DNA of 64,000 nucleotides from contig CAVZGP010000013.1 of assembly GCA_963774765.1 (NCBI GenBank), positions 1 to 64,000 of the forward strand, written 5' to 3'. Every line of letters starts with the position of its first letter. The first letter of the stretch is position 1. The notes below the pieces were generated by a model that worked only from the letters and a program-made list of their open reading frames with translations, was not told the origin of the DNA and did not search any database. A program made the translations under genes and the position numbers. The DNA comes from Sva-07 sp963774765. Lineage in GTDB: Bacteria > Actinomycetota > Acidimicrobiia > Acidimicrobiales > Ilumatobacteraceae. Below are positions 27,131 to 35,662 of this stretch, piece by piece.

Positions 27131-27175
27131 CACTATCGACGCACCGCTCCCAACGTCACCGCGTCCTGATGACCA

Positions 27176-27252
27176 AATCTGCGCCCCCCAGTTCCGGAAA
27201 CCGGGACGTCACGGGCGCAGATCGGGTACTGGGACGCTGGGGGCGCAGATCG
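27176..27252. repeat. Dispersed palindromic repeat, copy 2
   Basis: The second copy of the ATCTGCGCCCC ... GGGCGCAGATCG ... GGGCGCAGATCG element. It lies in the 390-bp gene-free interval between the kimA-like leader and the rsgA 3' end. The interior CCGGAAACCGGGACG is close to copies 1 and 3. The interval 27131-27520 otherwise holds only copy 3 and no recognisable gene. Confidence 0.75.
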
Positions 27253-27439
27253 GGAGGGTCACCAGCGATGTGCCTCGCACATCGTGTGCGTCCAGTCGTG
27301 CTCAGAGATCGCAGCATGACTGACTCGGGCCAACGGCGGTTCTCGGAATGCTGATGCTCGCCGTGGGTGCCGTCCTGCGAGGGGCCGGTCGCACACGCCG
27401 TCGAGCGGTGGAGGCGAGCCAGCGAGACGACATCTGACC

Positions 27440-27517
27440 CGATCTGCGCCCCTCCAATCCCGGAAACGGGGACGCCACGGGCGCTGATCGTGCGTTGGGA
27501 CGCGGGGGCGCAGATCG
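27440..27517. repeat. Dispersed palindromic repeat, copy 3
   Basis: The third copy, ending just before the rsgA stop codon (27521). It has the same one-left, two-right arm design; the first right arm carries an A-to-T change (GGGCGCTGATCG) and so would pair less well than the second. Copies 2 and 3 lie 190 bp apart in the same orientation. Confidence 0.75.
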
Positions 27518-27520
27518 TGC

Positions 27521-28585
27521 TCAGAGGTCGTCGAACTCGGATTCCTCCGGCGCGAGCGTGCGGCCACCGGCGCGCTTGTCGGCGGCCTTGTCGTGGGCGC
27601 GCTGTTCCTCTTCGAGCGCGGCTTCCTCCTCGATCAGCCGTTCGAGGCTGCGCAGGCGGATCGGGTCGAGGTCGCCTGCTGCGATCGCCGCTTGCACCGC
27701 ACAGCCCGGCTCCTGATCGTGCTTGCAGTCGCGGAACCGACAGTGGTCCATCAGGTCGAACACGTCAGCGAACGCCCGCTCGATCCCGTTGCCCGACAGC
27801 CACAGACTCAACGCCCGCACACCGGGCGTGTCGATCAACCAGCCTTCGCCGGGCAGCGGCACGAGTTCGGCAGCGACCGTGGTGTGGCGGCCACGCTGAT
27901 CGCCTTCGCGAACAGCGAATGTCGCCTGTCGCTCGGCACCCACCAGCGCATTGACGATGGTCGACTTGCCGACGCCGCTCGCCCCGAGGAACGTCAGCGT
28001 CCGGTTCCCCACCGCATAGTCGCGGATCGCGTCGATGCCATCACCACTGATCCCGCTCGCCAGCAGCACCGGAACGCCGAGCGCCACGTCCTGGAGCGCG
28101 ACCTGCCCTGGTTCGGCGTCGTCGACGAGGTCGGTCTTGGTGAGCACGACCACCGGTTCGGCGCCGGAGTCGAACGCCAGGACGAGCTCGCGTTCCAAGC
28201 GTCGGGGGCTCGGCGGAGATCCGAGTGCGTGCACCAGGAACACGACGTCGATGTTGGCCGCCAACGTGTGCGACACGGCCCGCATCCCGTCGAACGATGC
28301 CCGCCGGGTGAACGCCGAGCGGCGCTCCAGCACGTACTCGACGCGTTCGCCGTCGTTGGACGCGATCACCCAGTCGCCGACCGCGACGTCGGCGCCGATG
28401 TTGCGTACCCGCAGCGGGTCCGCGACTCCGCGCGCCTCGTCGATCGAGCGCACGACCGTGCTCCATCCCCGGTCGAGCCGCGAGACTCGCCCTGGCGTCC
28501 CGGGGCGGCCCAGATCGGTCCAGGCATCGTCGAAATCGGGGGCCCATCCGAGTGCCGGGTCCGGCTCGTGGCGTGTGCTCGGCAT
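27521..28585 (-). CDS. rsgA: Ribosome small-subunit biogenesis GTPase RsgA
   Basis: A 354-residue circularly permuted GTPase (YjeQ/RsgA) that assists late 30S maturation. An N-terminal OB domain ('ADVAVGDWVIASNDGERVEYVLE') precedes the permuted G domain: 'VVVLTKTDLV' (G4), 'GASGVGKSTIVNAL' (G1), 'GRHTTVAAEL' (G2), 'LIDTPGVRAL' (G3). A zinc-binding C-terminus follows, with the Cys/His set in 'HCRFRDCKHDQEPGC'. The ATG at 28585 (MPSTRHEP) gives the usual length; upstream codons are intergenic. It is divergent from topA. Confidence 0.94.
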   Translation of the reverse strand: MPSTRHEPDPALGWAPDFDDAWTDLGRPGTPGRVSRLDRGWSTVVRSIDEARGVADPLRVRNIGADVAVGDWVIASNDGERVEYVLERRSAFTRRASFDGMRAVSHTLAANIDVVFLVHALGSPPSPRRLERELVLAFDSGAEPVVVLTKTDLVDDAEPGQVALQDVALGVPVLLASGISGDGIDAIRDYAVGNRTLTFLGASGVGKSTIVNALVGAERQATFAVREGDQRGRHTTVAAELVPLPGEGWLIDTPGVRALSLWLSGNGIERAFADVFDLMDHCRFRDCKHDQEPGCAVQAAIAAGDLDPIRLRSLERLIEEEAALEEEQRAHDKAADKRAGGRTLAPEESEFDDL

Positions 28586-28733
28586 CGTGGTCGAACCGTA
28601 CCCGCGATGGGGATTCGCGGGTTCCCTTGGCACACTCACGGCATGTGACGCGCCGCCGTCGCCTTGACAACGTGGCGCCCGATCACCTAGCGAACACACC
28701 GAAACCGCGCTCAGCAATCCGCGAAAGGCACTG

Positions 28734-31462
28734 ATGTCCAAACCCCTCGTCGTCGTCGAGTCGCCCGCCAAGGCCAAGACGCTGTCGAAGTTCCTCGGCA
28801 GCGACTACGACGTGCGCGCCTCGGTCGGCCACGTGTCCGACCTGCCGAGCAAGGGGCTGAACATCGACGTCGACAACGGCTTCAAGCCCACCTACGAGCT
28901 CACCGAACGCGGCAAGACCGTCGTCAAGGATCTCAAGGCTGCGCTCAAGGACGCTTCGGAGCTCTATCTCGCGACCGATGAAGACCGCGAGGGGGAGGCC
29001 ATCTCGTGGCACCTCCTCGAGTATCTCAAGCCCAAGGTGCCGGTGAAGCGGATGGTGTTCCACGAGATCACCAAGGCCGCCATCGATCACGCCGTCAACA
29101 ACCCACGCGACCTCGACTACGGCCTCGTCGACGCCGCCGAGACGCGACGCATCCTCGATCGCCTCTACGGCTACGAGGTGTCGCCGGTGCTGTGGCGTCG
29201 CGTCAATCGCGGCCTGTCGGCTGGGCGGGTGCAGAGCCCGTCGGTGCGCCTGATCGTCGAGCGAGAACGCGAGCGCATCGCCTACGTCACCGCCGACTAC
29301 TGGGACATCGAGCTCGCCACGGCCACGCAGCCGACGTTCGGAGCGAAGCTGCTCGCCGTCGACGGCGACCGTGTCGCCACCGGCAAGGACTTCGACGCCA
29401 GGGGACAGGTGTCGCGAAGTCGGTGGCGCTCGACGAGGCGCGAGCCCGTGGGCTGGCCGACGGCCTCGACGGTGCGACGTTCACCGTGCGCTCGGTCGAG
29501 GAGAAGCCGTACCGGTCGTCGCCCAAGGCGCCGTTCATGACCTCGACGCTGCAGCAGGAGGGCGGCCGCAAGCTGCGCCTGTCGTCGTCGCAGGTGATGC
29601 GCGTCGCCCAGGGTCTGTACGAGCGCGGCTACATCACCTACATGCGTACCGACAACGTCGTGCTGTCCGACGAGGCGATGCAGGCCACCCGCGCCGCGGT
29701 CACGAGCGAGTACGGGGCCAACTACCTCAACGCGGCGCCGAAACAGTTCTCGTCGAAGGTCAAGAACGCACAGGAGGCCCACGAGGCGATCCGCCCGACG
29801 ACGCCGTACCGCTCGCCGCAGAGTCTCGGGTCGGAACTCAACAGTCAGGACGTCGCGCTGTACCGCCTGATCTGGCAGCGCACGCTCGCGTCGCAGATGG
29901 CCGACGCCACCGGTGTCACCGTCAGCGTGCGCCTCGCCGCCAATGCCGCCGACCGGTCGACCGGCGAGCTGACCGACTGCGAGTTCGCTGCGTCCGGCAC
30001 CACGATCACGTTCCCCGGCTACCGCGCGGTGTACGTCGCCTCGAAAGAGGAGACGGGCGACGACGACGCCGAGAACGAGGCGCTCCTGCCGCCCTTGGCG
30101 CAGGGCGATGTCGTCCCGATCGCGTCGATCGAGCCGAACGGTCACAGCACGTCGCCGCCGGCCCGCTACACCGAGGCGTCGCTGGTGAAGCGGCTCGAGG
30201 AGCTCGGTATCGGCCGGCCGTCGACGTGGGCGTCGATCATTCAGACGATCCAGGACCGCGGGTACGTGTGGAAGAAGGGCCAGGCCCTGGTGCCGACGTG
30301 GACCGCGTTCGCCGTCGTCCGGCTGCTCGAGGAGCACTTCGACGCGCTCGTCGACTACGACTTCACCGCCTCGATCGATCATGACCTCGACGAGATCGCC
30401 AACGAGCGCCGCGCCAAGGACAAGTGGCTCAAGCGCTTCTACTTCGGCGACACCGGCGACGGCGACACCCAGCCGATCTCGGCCGAAGCCGGCTTCGGCG
30501 AGGACGCGCTGCTCGGGCTCAAGCGACTCGTCGAGGAGAACCTCGACGAGATCGACGCCGCCGAGATCAACACGTTCCCGATCGGCCCCGACGCCGACGG
30601 CGAGCTGATCGTGGTGAAGCCGGGCAAGTACGGCCCCTACGTCAAACGTGGCGACGACACGGCGAGCGTTCCCGACGACCTGACGCCCGACGAGCTGACG
30701 GTGGCGAAGGCGATCGAGCTGCTCGCCGCTCCGAAGTCCGACGAACCGATCGGCGAACTCGACGGCTATCCGGTGTTCGCGAAGAACGGCCGCTACGGCC
30801 CGTACGTGCAGTGGGGCGACCACGACGACCCGCCCCCCGGCTTCGAGAAGCCGAAGATGTCGAGCCTGTTCAAGACGATGATCCTCGAGCGGATCACCCT
30901 GGACGAAGCCGAAGCGCTGCTGGCGTTGCCGCGCCACCTCGGTGACGATCCGGCCGACGGCCTCCCGATCTACGCGAACAACGGCCGCTACGGCCCGTAC
31001 GTGCAGAAGGAGAAGGACTACCGCAACATCGACTCCGAGGACCAACTCCTGCAGATCACGCTCGCCGAGGCGTTGGCGATCTTCAGTCAACCGAAGGTGT
31101 ACAAGCGAGGCGGCGCCAACATGGCGGCGAAGGGTCCGCTGCGCGAGTTCGGCACCGACCCGGTGAGCGAGCGCGCGGTCGTCGCCAAGGACGGCAAGTT
31201 CGGCGTGTACGTCACCGATGGCGAGACGAACGCGTCGCTCGGCAAGGGCGACCGCCTCGAAGCGATGGCACCAGAGCGCGCCTACGAACTGCTGGCGATC
31301 CGCCGCGAGGCCATCATCGCCAAGGGCGGCCCCACCAAGAAGCGCGCGGCGAAGAAGTCGGCGGCCAAGAAGAAGGCTCCGGCGAAGAAGCGCACCGCCA
31401 AGAAGACCGCGGCGAAGAAGACCGCGGCGAAGAAGCCGGTCATCACCGACCTCAACGGGTGA
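28734..31462 (+). CDS. topA: DNA topoisomerase I, with one apparent frameshift near 29,399
   Basis: A type IA topoisomerase that relaxes negative supercoils. It has TOPRIM 'MSKPLVVVESPAKAKTLSKF' with 'ATDEDREGEA', the active-site Tyr in 'GYITYMRTDNV' (about residue 302), several 'KYGPYVK'-type C-terminal repeats instead of zinc fingers, and a lysine-rich tail of AKK repeats typical of actinobacteria. The frame switches by one base near 29,399. Inserting one C in the run at 29,398-29,399 restores 'DAQGTGVAKSVALDEARARG', which matches family spacing, so a homopolymer miscall in this essential gene is the best reading. A 20-bp perfect hairpin follows directly on the stop. Confidence 0.93.
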
Positions 31463-31507
31463 GCGATGAGTTTGCGCGCGGACAGGTCGCGCGCAAACTC
31501 ATCGCTC
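31461..31507. terminator. 20-bp perfect hairpin after topA, member of a dispersed palindrome family
   Basis: GAGCGATGAGTTTGCGCGCG (31461-31480), loop GACAGGT, and the exact complement at 31488-31507. It begins in the topA stop codon. There is no T run, as is common for actinobacterial terminators. A close relative in opposite orientation follows disA at 44451-44495. Confidence 0.7.
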
Positions 31508-31558
31508 GGGTGGGGGTCGGCGGACAAACGTGATGTTGCATCAGCGGAAGGATCATCG

Positions 31559-31572
31559 TTAGGGTGGCCTAA
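31559..31572. promoter_or_regulatory. Iron-box-like palindrome (IdeR/DtxR type) before FTR1 gene
   Basis: TTAGGGTGGCCTAA, an inverted repeat TTAGG-N4-CCTAA, lies 60 bp upstream of the iron permease start. DtxR/IdeR operators have the core TTAGGTTAGGCTAACCTAA, and this site shares both ends. Location before an iron-uptake operon supports iron-dependent repression. Confidence 0.55.
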
Positions 31573-31631
31573 CTTCGACGTCGCCGAAGAGTCGGGCTCC
31601 AGCCCGTCACGCTGAACACCCGGAGATCCAC

Positions 31632-32492
31632 GTGCTGCAGACATTCCTGACCGGATTGCGAGAAGGCCTCGAGGCCGCACTCGTGGTCAGCATCCTCATG
31701 TCGTTCATGGTCCGCAGCGGCCACCGCGACCGCATCCCCGCGTTGTGGGCCGGCGTCACCGTCGCCGTCATCTTGTCGTTCGGGTTCGGTGCACTGCTGC
31801 ATTACACCTCGGCATCGATGAGCTTCGAAGCCCAGGAGGCATTCGGCGGCATCCTGTCGATCGTCGCCGTCGTCTTCGTCACCTGGATGGTGTTCTGGAT
31901 GAAGCGGGCCTCGCGCACCCTCAAAGGTGAGTTGCAGGACAAGATGTCGGCCGCCGTCGAGATCGGGACGATCGGTGTGTTCACCGCCGCGCTGCTCGCC
32001 GTGGGGCGAGAAGGTCTCGAAACGGCGTTGTTCCTGTACCCGACATTCCAGGCCCAAGGCGCCGGGGCGGGGCCGGCCATCGGCGCGCTGCTCGGCATCG
32101 TCACCGCCGTGGTGATCGGCGTGCTGTTGTACCGCGGCGTCGTGTCGATGAACCTCTCGGCGTTCTTCAAGGTCACCGGCGCAGCACTCATCGTCATTGC
32201 CGCCGGCGTGCTCGCCTACGGCGTCCACGACCTGCAGGAAGCCGGCATCCTTCCGGGCATCGACAACCTCGCCTGGGACATCGACGGCTGGGAGATCACC
32301 AGCTGGTACGGGGCGCTCCTGAAGGGCATCTTCAACCTCGGTCCCCAGATGACGGTGCTCGAGATCGTCGTCTACATGGGGTACCTCATCCCGACGATGG
32401 TGCTGTTCCTGCGCCCGTCGCGCGCCGACCGGGCCGCGCCCACCGGACATGTTGCAGCGCCCGCGGCATCCGTCGGCGAGCCCGCTCGCTGA
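31632..32492 (+). CDS. FTR1-family iron permease
   Basis: A 286-residue membrane permease of the FTR1/EfeU family, which imports iron with help from a periplasmic partner. Both hallmark REGLE motifs are present (residues 10-14, 'LREGLEAALV', and 126-130, 'GREGLETAL'), with seven hydrophobic segments. The GTG at 31632 was chosen because the first REGLE motif is normally within 15 residues of the start. It is the first gene of a two-gene unit with the cupredoxin lipoprotein, 52 bp downstream, resembling an EfeUO pair without the peroxidase EfeB. Confidence 0.92.
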   Translation: MLQTFLTGLREGLEAALVVSILMSFMVRSGHRDRIPALWAGVTVAVILSFGFGALLHYTSASMSFEAQEAFGGILSIVAVVFVTWMVFWMKRASRTLKGELQDKMSAAVEIGTIGVFTAALLAVGREGLETALFLYPTFQAQGAGAGPAIGALLGIVTAVVIGVLLYRGVVSMNLSAFFKVTGAALIVIAAGVLAYGVHDLQEAGILPGIDNLAWDIDGWEITSWYGALLKGIFNLGPQMTVLEIVVYMGYLIPTMVLFLRPSRADRAAPTGHVAAPAASVGEPAR

Positions 32493-32544
32493 ATCCATTC
32501 GTCCCTTCACCTTCCGATCCACCACGCTCACGAGGAGCACCACC

Positions 32545-33294
32545 ATGTCCCCACGCCAAGTCGTCCCCAACGTGTTACATCTGGGGTCAGACCCCAGATG
32601 CAACAGGCTGGGCCGTGGCCTCGCCATGTCGGTTGCGGCGATTGCAGCGCTCGCCGCCTGCTCGACCGACTCGGCCGACTCGACGGTCGAGGTGACCGGC
32701 ACCGACGACGCGTGCGTGATCGCGCAGGACATCATCGACGCCGGCAAGGTCGGCTTTCAGTTCCTCAACGAGAGCAGCAAGGTCAACGAGCTGTACGTGC
32801 TGAAGGCGGACGGCGACACACTCGGTGAAGTCGAGAACGTCACGACCGGCACCTCGCGCACGCTCACGGTCGACCTCGTCGCGGGCGACTATCTCGTGCG
32901 GTGCAAGCCCGGGCAGACCGGCGACGGCTTCGAGTCGCCGTTCACGGTCGTCGGCGACGGTGGCACCGAGGTCGTTGCCGACCGCGAGATCGCCTTCGAT
33001 GCGATCGACTTCGACTACGAGAATCTCGACCTGTCCGGCATCGCCGACGGCGACACGATCCGCTTCGCCATGACGAACATCGGCGAGCAGCCCCACGAGT
33101 TCGAGGTGATCGACCCTGACGGTGAGCCGATCGGTGAGGTCGCCGCCATGAACCCCGGAGAGTCGGGCGGGGCCACGCTCACGTTCACCTCCCCCGGCGT
33201 GTTCACGTATCAGTGCATTCTGGTCGACCCCGAGACCGGCAAGCCGCACACCGAACTCGGCATGATCGGCACCTTCGACGTCGCGGACGGCTGA
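32545..33294 (+). CDS. Cupredoxin-domain lipoprotein, iron-uptake partner (EfeO-like)
   Basis: A 249-residue exported protein. A lipoprotein signal ends in 'AALAAC' with a lipidated Cys at about residue 39. Two beta-sandwich parts follow; the last has type 1 copper ligands in the order His ('QPHEFEV'), Cys ('YQCILV'), His and Met ('PHTELGMIG'). EfeO-like cupredoxins oxidise or hand over iron to the FTR1 permease. The annotated start ATG (32545) follows a GAGGAG site; a second ATG at 32626 would start right at the signal hydrophobic core. The ~27 codons between contain a 33-bp palindrome, so the N-terminus may have been extended by its insertion. Confidence 0.85.
   Translation: MSPRQVVPNVLHLGSDPRCNRLGRGLAMSVAAIAALAACSTDSADSTVEVTGTDDACVIAQDIIDAGKVGFQFLNESSKVNELYVLKADGDTLGEVENVTTGTSRTLTVDLVAGDYLVRCKPGQTGDGFESPFTVVGDGGTEVVADREIAFDAIDFDYENLDLSGIADGDTIRFAMTNIGEQPHEFEVIDPDGEPIGEVAAMNPGESGGATLTFTSPGVFTYQCILVDPETGKPHTELGMIGTFDVADG
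32573..32605. repeat. Near-perfect 33-bp palindrome inside a coding N-terminus
   Basis: CATCTGGGGTC (32578-32588), one A, and the exact complement, extended by TGTT/AACA on each side with one mismatch. It lies within the first 20 codons of the cupredoxin lipoprotein gene. The core GGGGTCAGACCCC is REP-like, and a related GTCAGACCCC core occurs in the hairpin at 41838-41866. Confidence 0.75.
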
Positions 33295-33301
33295 CCGCCG
33301 C

Positions 33302-33348
33302 TTCTCGTGAACAGGTCCTCCTCTGAGAGGTGGAGTTGTTCACGAGAA
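33302..33348. terminator. Bidirectional terminator hairpin
   Basis: TTCTCGTGAACA (33302-33313) pairs perfectly with 33337-33348, and a smaller CCTCT/AGAGG stem lies inside. It is placed between the convergent ends of the cupredoxin gene (33294) and the DsrE-like gene (33371), so it can end transcripts from both sides. Confidence 0.7.
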
Positions 33349-33370
33349 CGGTCGGGAGCCGGGCTGAACG

Positions 33371-33886
33371 TCAGGTGAAGATGATCTGGCCGCCGGCGGC
33401 CATGTCGTAGAACTCGCCGACGGTGATGATGTCGTCGAGTTCGTCGATCAGGTCCTCGCGCTCCATGCCGAACAACTCGACCGAGGCGAGACAGGCATAG
33501 AGCCCGGCTCCGGTGTCGTGGATCATCTCGATGAACTCGGCGATGCCAGGGAAATCGAGCTTCTCGATCTGCTTCTCCATGTACTTGGTCATCAGCGCCG
33601 AGGCACCGGGGATGACGCCGGCGATGGTGGGCATGTGCAGGCCGGGGTTGCCGACCGCGGCCACTTTGATGTGGTCGTGGCGCTCCTTGTGCACGGCGTC
33701 CATGCCGAAGAAGGTGAAGAAGAGGTTGGCCTCGATGCCCTCGTTGCGGGCGCCGTTGGCCATGATCAGCGCCGGGTAGATGCCCTCGAGCGAACCCTTC
33801 GACACGATGATCGAGACCTTCTCGATCTTGGCGTCGATGGGGGCGGGAGGGATGGGGTGGGTGTCGGTCATGTCAGATGCAGCCAT
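33371..33886 (-). CDS. DsrE/DsrF-like sulfur-transfer protein
   Basis: A 171-residue DsrE-family protein: 'KVSIIVSKGSLEGIYPALIMANGARNEGIEANLFFTFFGM' (read in two parts; residues ~22-61), and later 'GAGLYACLASVELFGM' with a conserved Cys. DsrE-type proteins carry persulfide sulfur to or from DsrC/TusE partners in the cytoplasm. The ATG at 33886 starts two bases after the stop of the DsrC/TusE gene (TGA-A-ATG); the ATG at 33871 is also possible. It is the last gene of a sulfide oxidation unit SQR - TusE - DsrE. Confidence 0.85.
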   Translation of the reverse strand: MAASDMTDTHPIPPAPIDAKIEKVSIIVSKGSLEGIYPALIMANGARNEGIEANLFFTFFGMDAVHKERHDHIKVAAVGNPGLHMPTIAGVIPGASALMTKYMEKQIEKLDFPGIAEFIEMIHDTGAGLYACLASVELFGMEREDLIDELDDIITVGEFYDMAAGGQIIFT

Positions 33887-33887
33887 T

Positions 33888-34208
33888 TCAGATGCAGCCC
33901 TTCGGCTTGGGGATGCCCGCCACCATGGCGGCGAGCTTGGCGGGGCCCTTCGGGAACAACACGAAGAGCTCTTTGGTGGTCACGTCGGAGAGCTTGCTGA
34001 TCTTGCGCACCGTGGGCCCGGTGCCCTTGTCGAAGTATTCCGAGCGCATCAGGTCGATGACCGTCCAGTGGCGATCGGACAACGGGGTCGGCACGCCGAC
34101 CTCGGCGGCGATCTCCGGCGCCATCTCCTTGGACCACTGGTTGGCGTCGACGAAGAACCCCTCGTCGTTCACCTCGACCGATGTTCCGGCGAGTGTTTTG
34201 GTGGGCAT
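33888..34208 (-). CDS. DsrC/TusE family sulfur relay protein
   Basis: A 106-residue protein of the DsrC/TusE/DsvC family. It has 'DEGFFVDANQWSKEMAPEIAAEVG' (residues ~15-38), 'HWTVIDLMRSEYFDKGTGPTVRKI' and the C-terminal arm 'FPKGPAKLAAMVAGIPKPKGCI' (last 22 residues). The penultimate Cys is present. The second Cys, ten residues earlier in true DsrC (where 'QACRIAG' is usual), is replaced here in 'LAAMVAG'. This is the single-Cys pattern of TusE-like carriers, which cannot form the DsrC trisulfide. Tightly spaced with SQR upstream and DsrE downstream. Confidence 0.88.
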   Translation of the reverse strand: MPTKTLAGTSVEVNDEGFFVDANQWSKEMAPEIAAEVGVPTPLSDRHWTVIDLMRSEYFDKGTGPTVRKISKLSDVTTKELFVLFPKGPAKLAAMVAGIPKPKGCI

Positions 34209-34211
34209 GGT

Positions 34212-35504
34212 TCAGGATCCTTTCGTGTCAGCCGCGACGGGCTGCTTCTTGCCGAAGGTGGGCATGTCGGGGCCGATGCCGGGGATGTCGCGTCCGGGCA
34301 GCAGGCCGTGCCAGTAGAACGATTGGAACATCAACTTGCCGAGGTGGTTCGCCCGCGACTCCTTGAGCAGTGGCAGCCCGACCGGGCCGGGGTAGTGACC
34401 GCCGACCGGCTCGTCGTCGTAGTTGAAGTCGATGAGCAACGCCTTCGAGAACCCGGTCTCGATGAAGCAGTTTGCGTGCCCGTCGTAGGTGTGCTCGATG
34501 GGCTTGCCGTCGATGAACGCCTCGATGTTCTCCACCAGCACCTCACCCTCGAAGTGTGTGACCGAGCCGGCTTTCGAGGTGGGGACGTCGGCGGCGTCGC
34601 CGATCACGAAGATGTTCGGCTTCACCTTGGACTGCAGCGTGGCGTTGTCGGTCGGGATGAACCCGAGTTCATCTCCGAGGCCGGGTGATTCCTCGACGTA
34701 TGCGGCGCCGCCGTGCAACGGGATCATCACGGCGAGGTCGAAGTCGACCTCGCGACCGTCCCAACTGATCAGCTTGCCGCGCTTGCCGTCGACCGCTCCG
34801 ATCACTTCACCGGTGCTGAATTCTGCGACGACCTCGACGTGCTTGTCGTCGAGCAGCGAACCGAGTGCCGCCGATGCGGTCGGCTTCGTGAAGGCACCGT
34901 CGAGCGGCGTCACGTAGGTGATGCGTACGTCATCGCGCACGCCCTTCTCGGTGAAGTACCAGTCGGCGAGGAAGGCGAACTCGAGCGGAGCGACCGGGCA
35001 CTTGATCGGCATGTCGACGACGTTGATCACGAGGTGACCTTCGTCGAACTCGTCGAGCGCCTCGGCGAGCGCCACCGCGCCCTCCATGTCGTAGAACGTG
35101 TGAACGGTCTCGCGCCAGCCGGGCCCGGTCATACCCTCGGTCTCGTCGGGCAACAGCACGGTGCCGGTGGCGACGAGCAGCACGTCGTAATCGAGCGTCG
35201 TGCCGTTCTGCAACGAGACGGTGTTGGCCTCGATGTCGACCGACTCGATCGGGCACTGGTGGTAGTGGATGTTCTTCTTGAGCTGCCGATCGCGTTTGCG
35301 CACGATCTCGTCCGGTTCGGTCAATCCGAACGGCACGAACAACAAGCCGGGTTGGTACACGTGGCGGTTGTCCTGATCGACGATGTCGATGCGCAACCGG
35401 TCCTCCTTGAACTTCTTGCGCAACCGGTTGGCGGCGAGCGTGCCGCCCGTGCCGGCACCGAGGATCACGAGTCGTTGTTGTTGCTCTTGTGCTGCCACGG
35501 TCAT
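34212..35504 (-). CDS. Sulfide:quinone oxidoreductase-like flavoprotein
   Basis: A 430-residue FAD-dependent oxidoreductase of the SQR/NDH-2 superfamily. The dinucleotide motif is 'LVILGAGTGGTLAANRL' (residues ~12-28), with 'VATGTVLLPDE', 'KPNIFVIGDAADVPTSKAGSVTH' (second FAD motif), and Cys residues at 'HYHQCPIE', 'MPIKCPVAPLEF' and 'HANCFIETG', the first two fitting SQR-type redox Cys. Such enzymes oxidise sulfide and pass electrons to quinone at the membrane. The ATG at 35504 (MTVAAQE) was chosen; codons upstream are intergenic. It is the first gene of the sulfur unit, divergent from tmk. Confidence 0.87.
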   Translation of the reverse strand: MTVAAQEQQQRLVILGAGTGGTLAANRLRKKFKEDRLRIDIVDQDNRHVYQPGLLFVPFGLTEPDEIVRKRDRQLKKNIHYHQCPIESVDIEANTVSLQNGTTLDYDVLLVATGTVLLPDETEGMTGPGWRETVHTFYDMEGAVALAEALDEFDEGHLVINVVDMPIKCPVAPLEFAFLADWYFTEKGVRDDVRITYVTPLDGAFTKPTASAALGSLLDDKHVEVVAEFSTGEVIGAVDGKRGKLISWDGREVDFDLAVMIPLHGGAAYVEESPGLGDELGFIPTDNATLQSKVKPNIFVIGDAADVPTSKAGSVTHFEGEVLVENIEAFIDGKPIEHTYDGHANCFIETGFSKALLIDFNYDDEPVGGHYPGPVGLPLLKESRANHLGKLMFQSFYWHGLLPGRDIPGIGPDMPTFGKKQPVAADTKGS

Positions 35505-35662
35505 CTCCGTCAGCTCCAATCCTGCAGGCCGCAACCATTGCGACCGCGTCTGACCTTGACGGTACGCACCAGTCGGACCGTCGACTACGGCCTTTCGTCC
35601 CGATCCCCGCCGGGGTATCCGGTCGGGCCCGAGGGTCGGCGGACTCGGTACCATCGCCGTTC

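Noticed and set aside
29390..29420. Programmed -1 frameshift in topA
   Set aside because: No good slippery heptamer or downstream structure is evident, and a single missing C in a short C run explains the break more simply.
29297..31090. 597-codon open frame opposite topA
   Set aside because: Antisense shadow. The topA frame carries the catalytic and C-terminal motifs.
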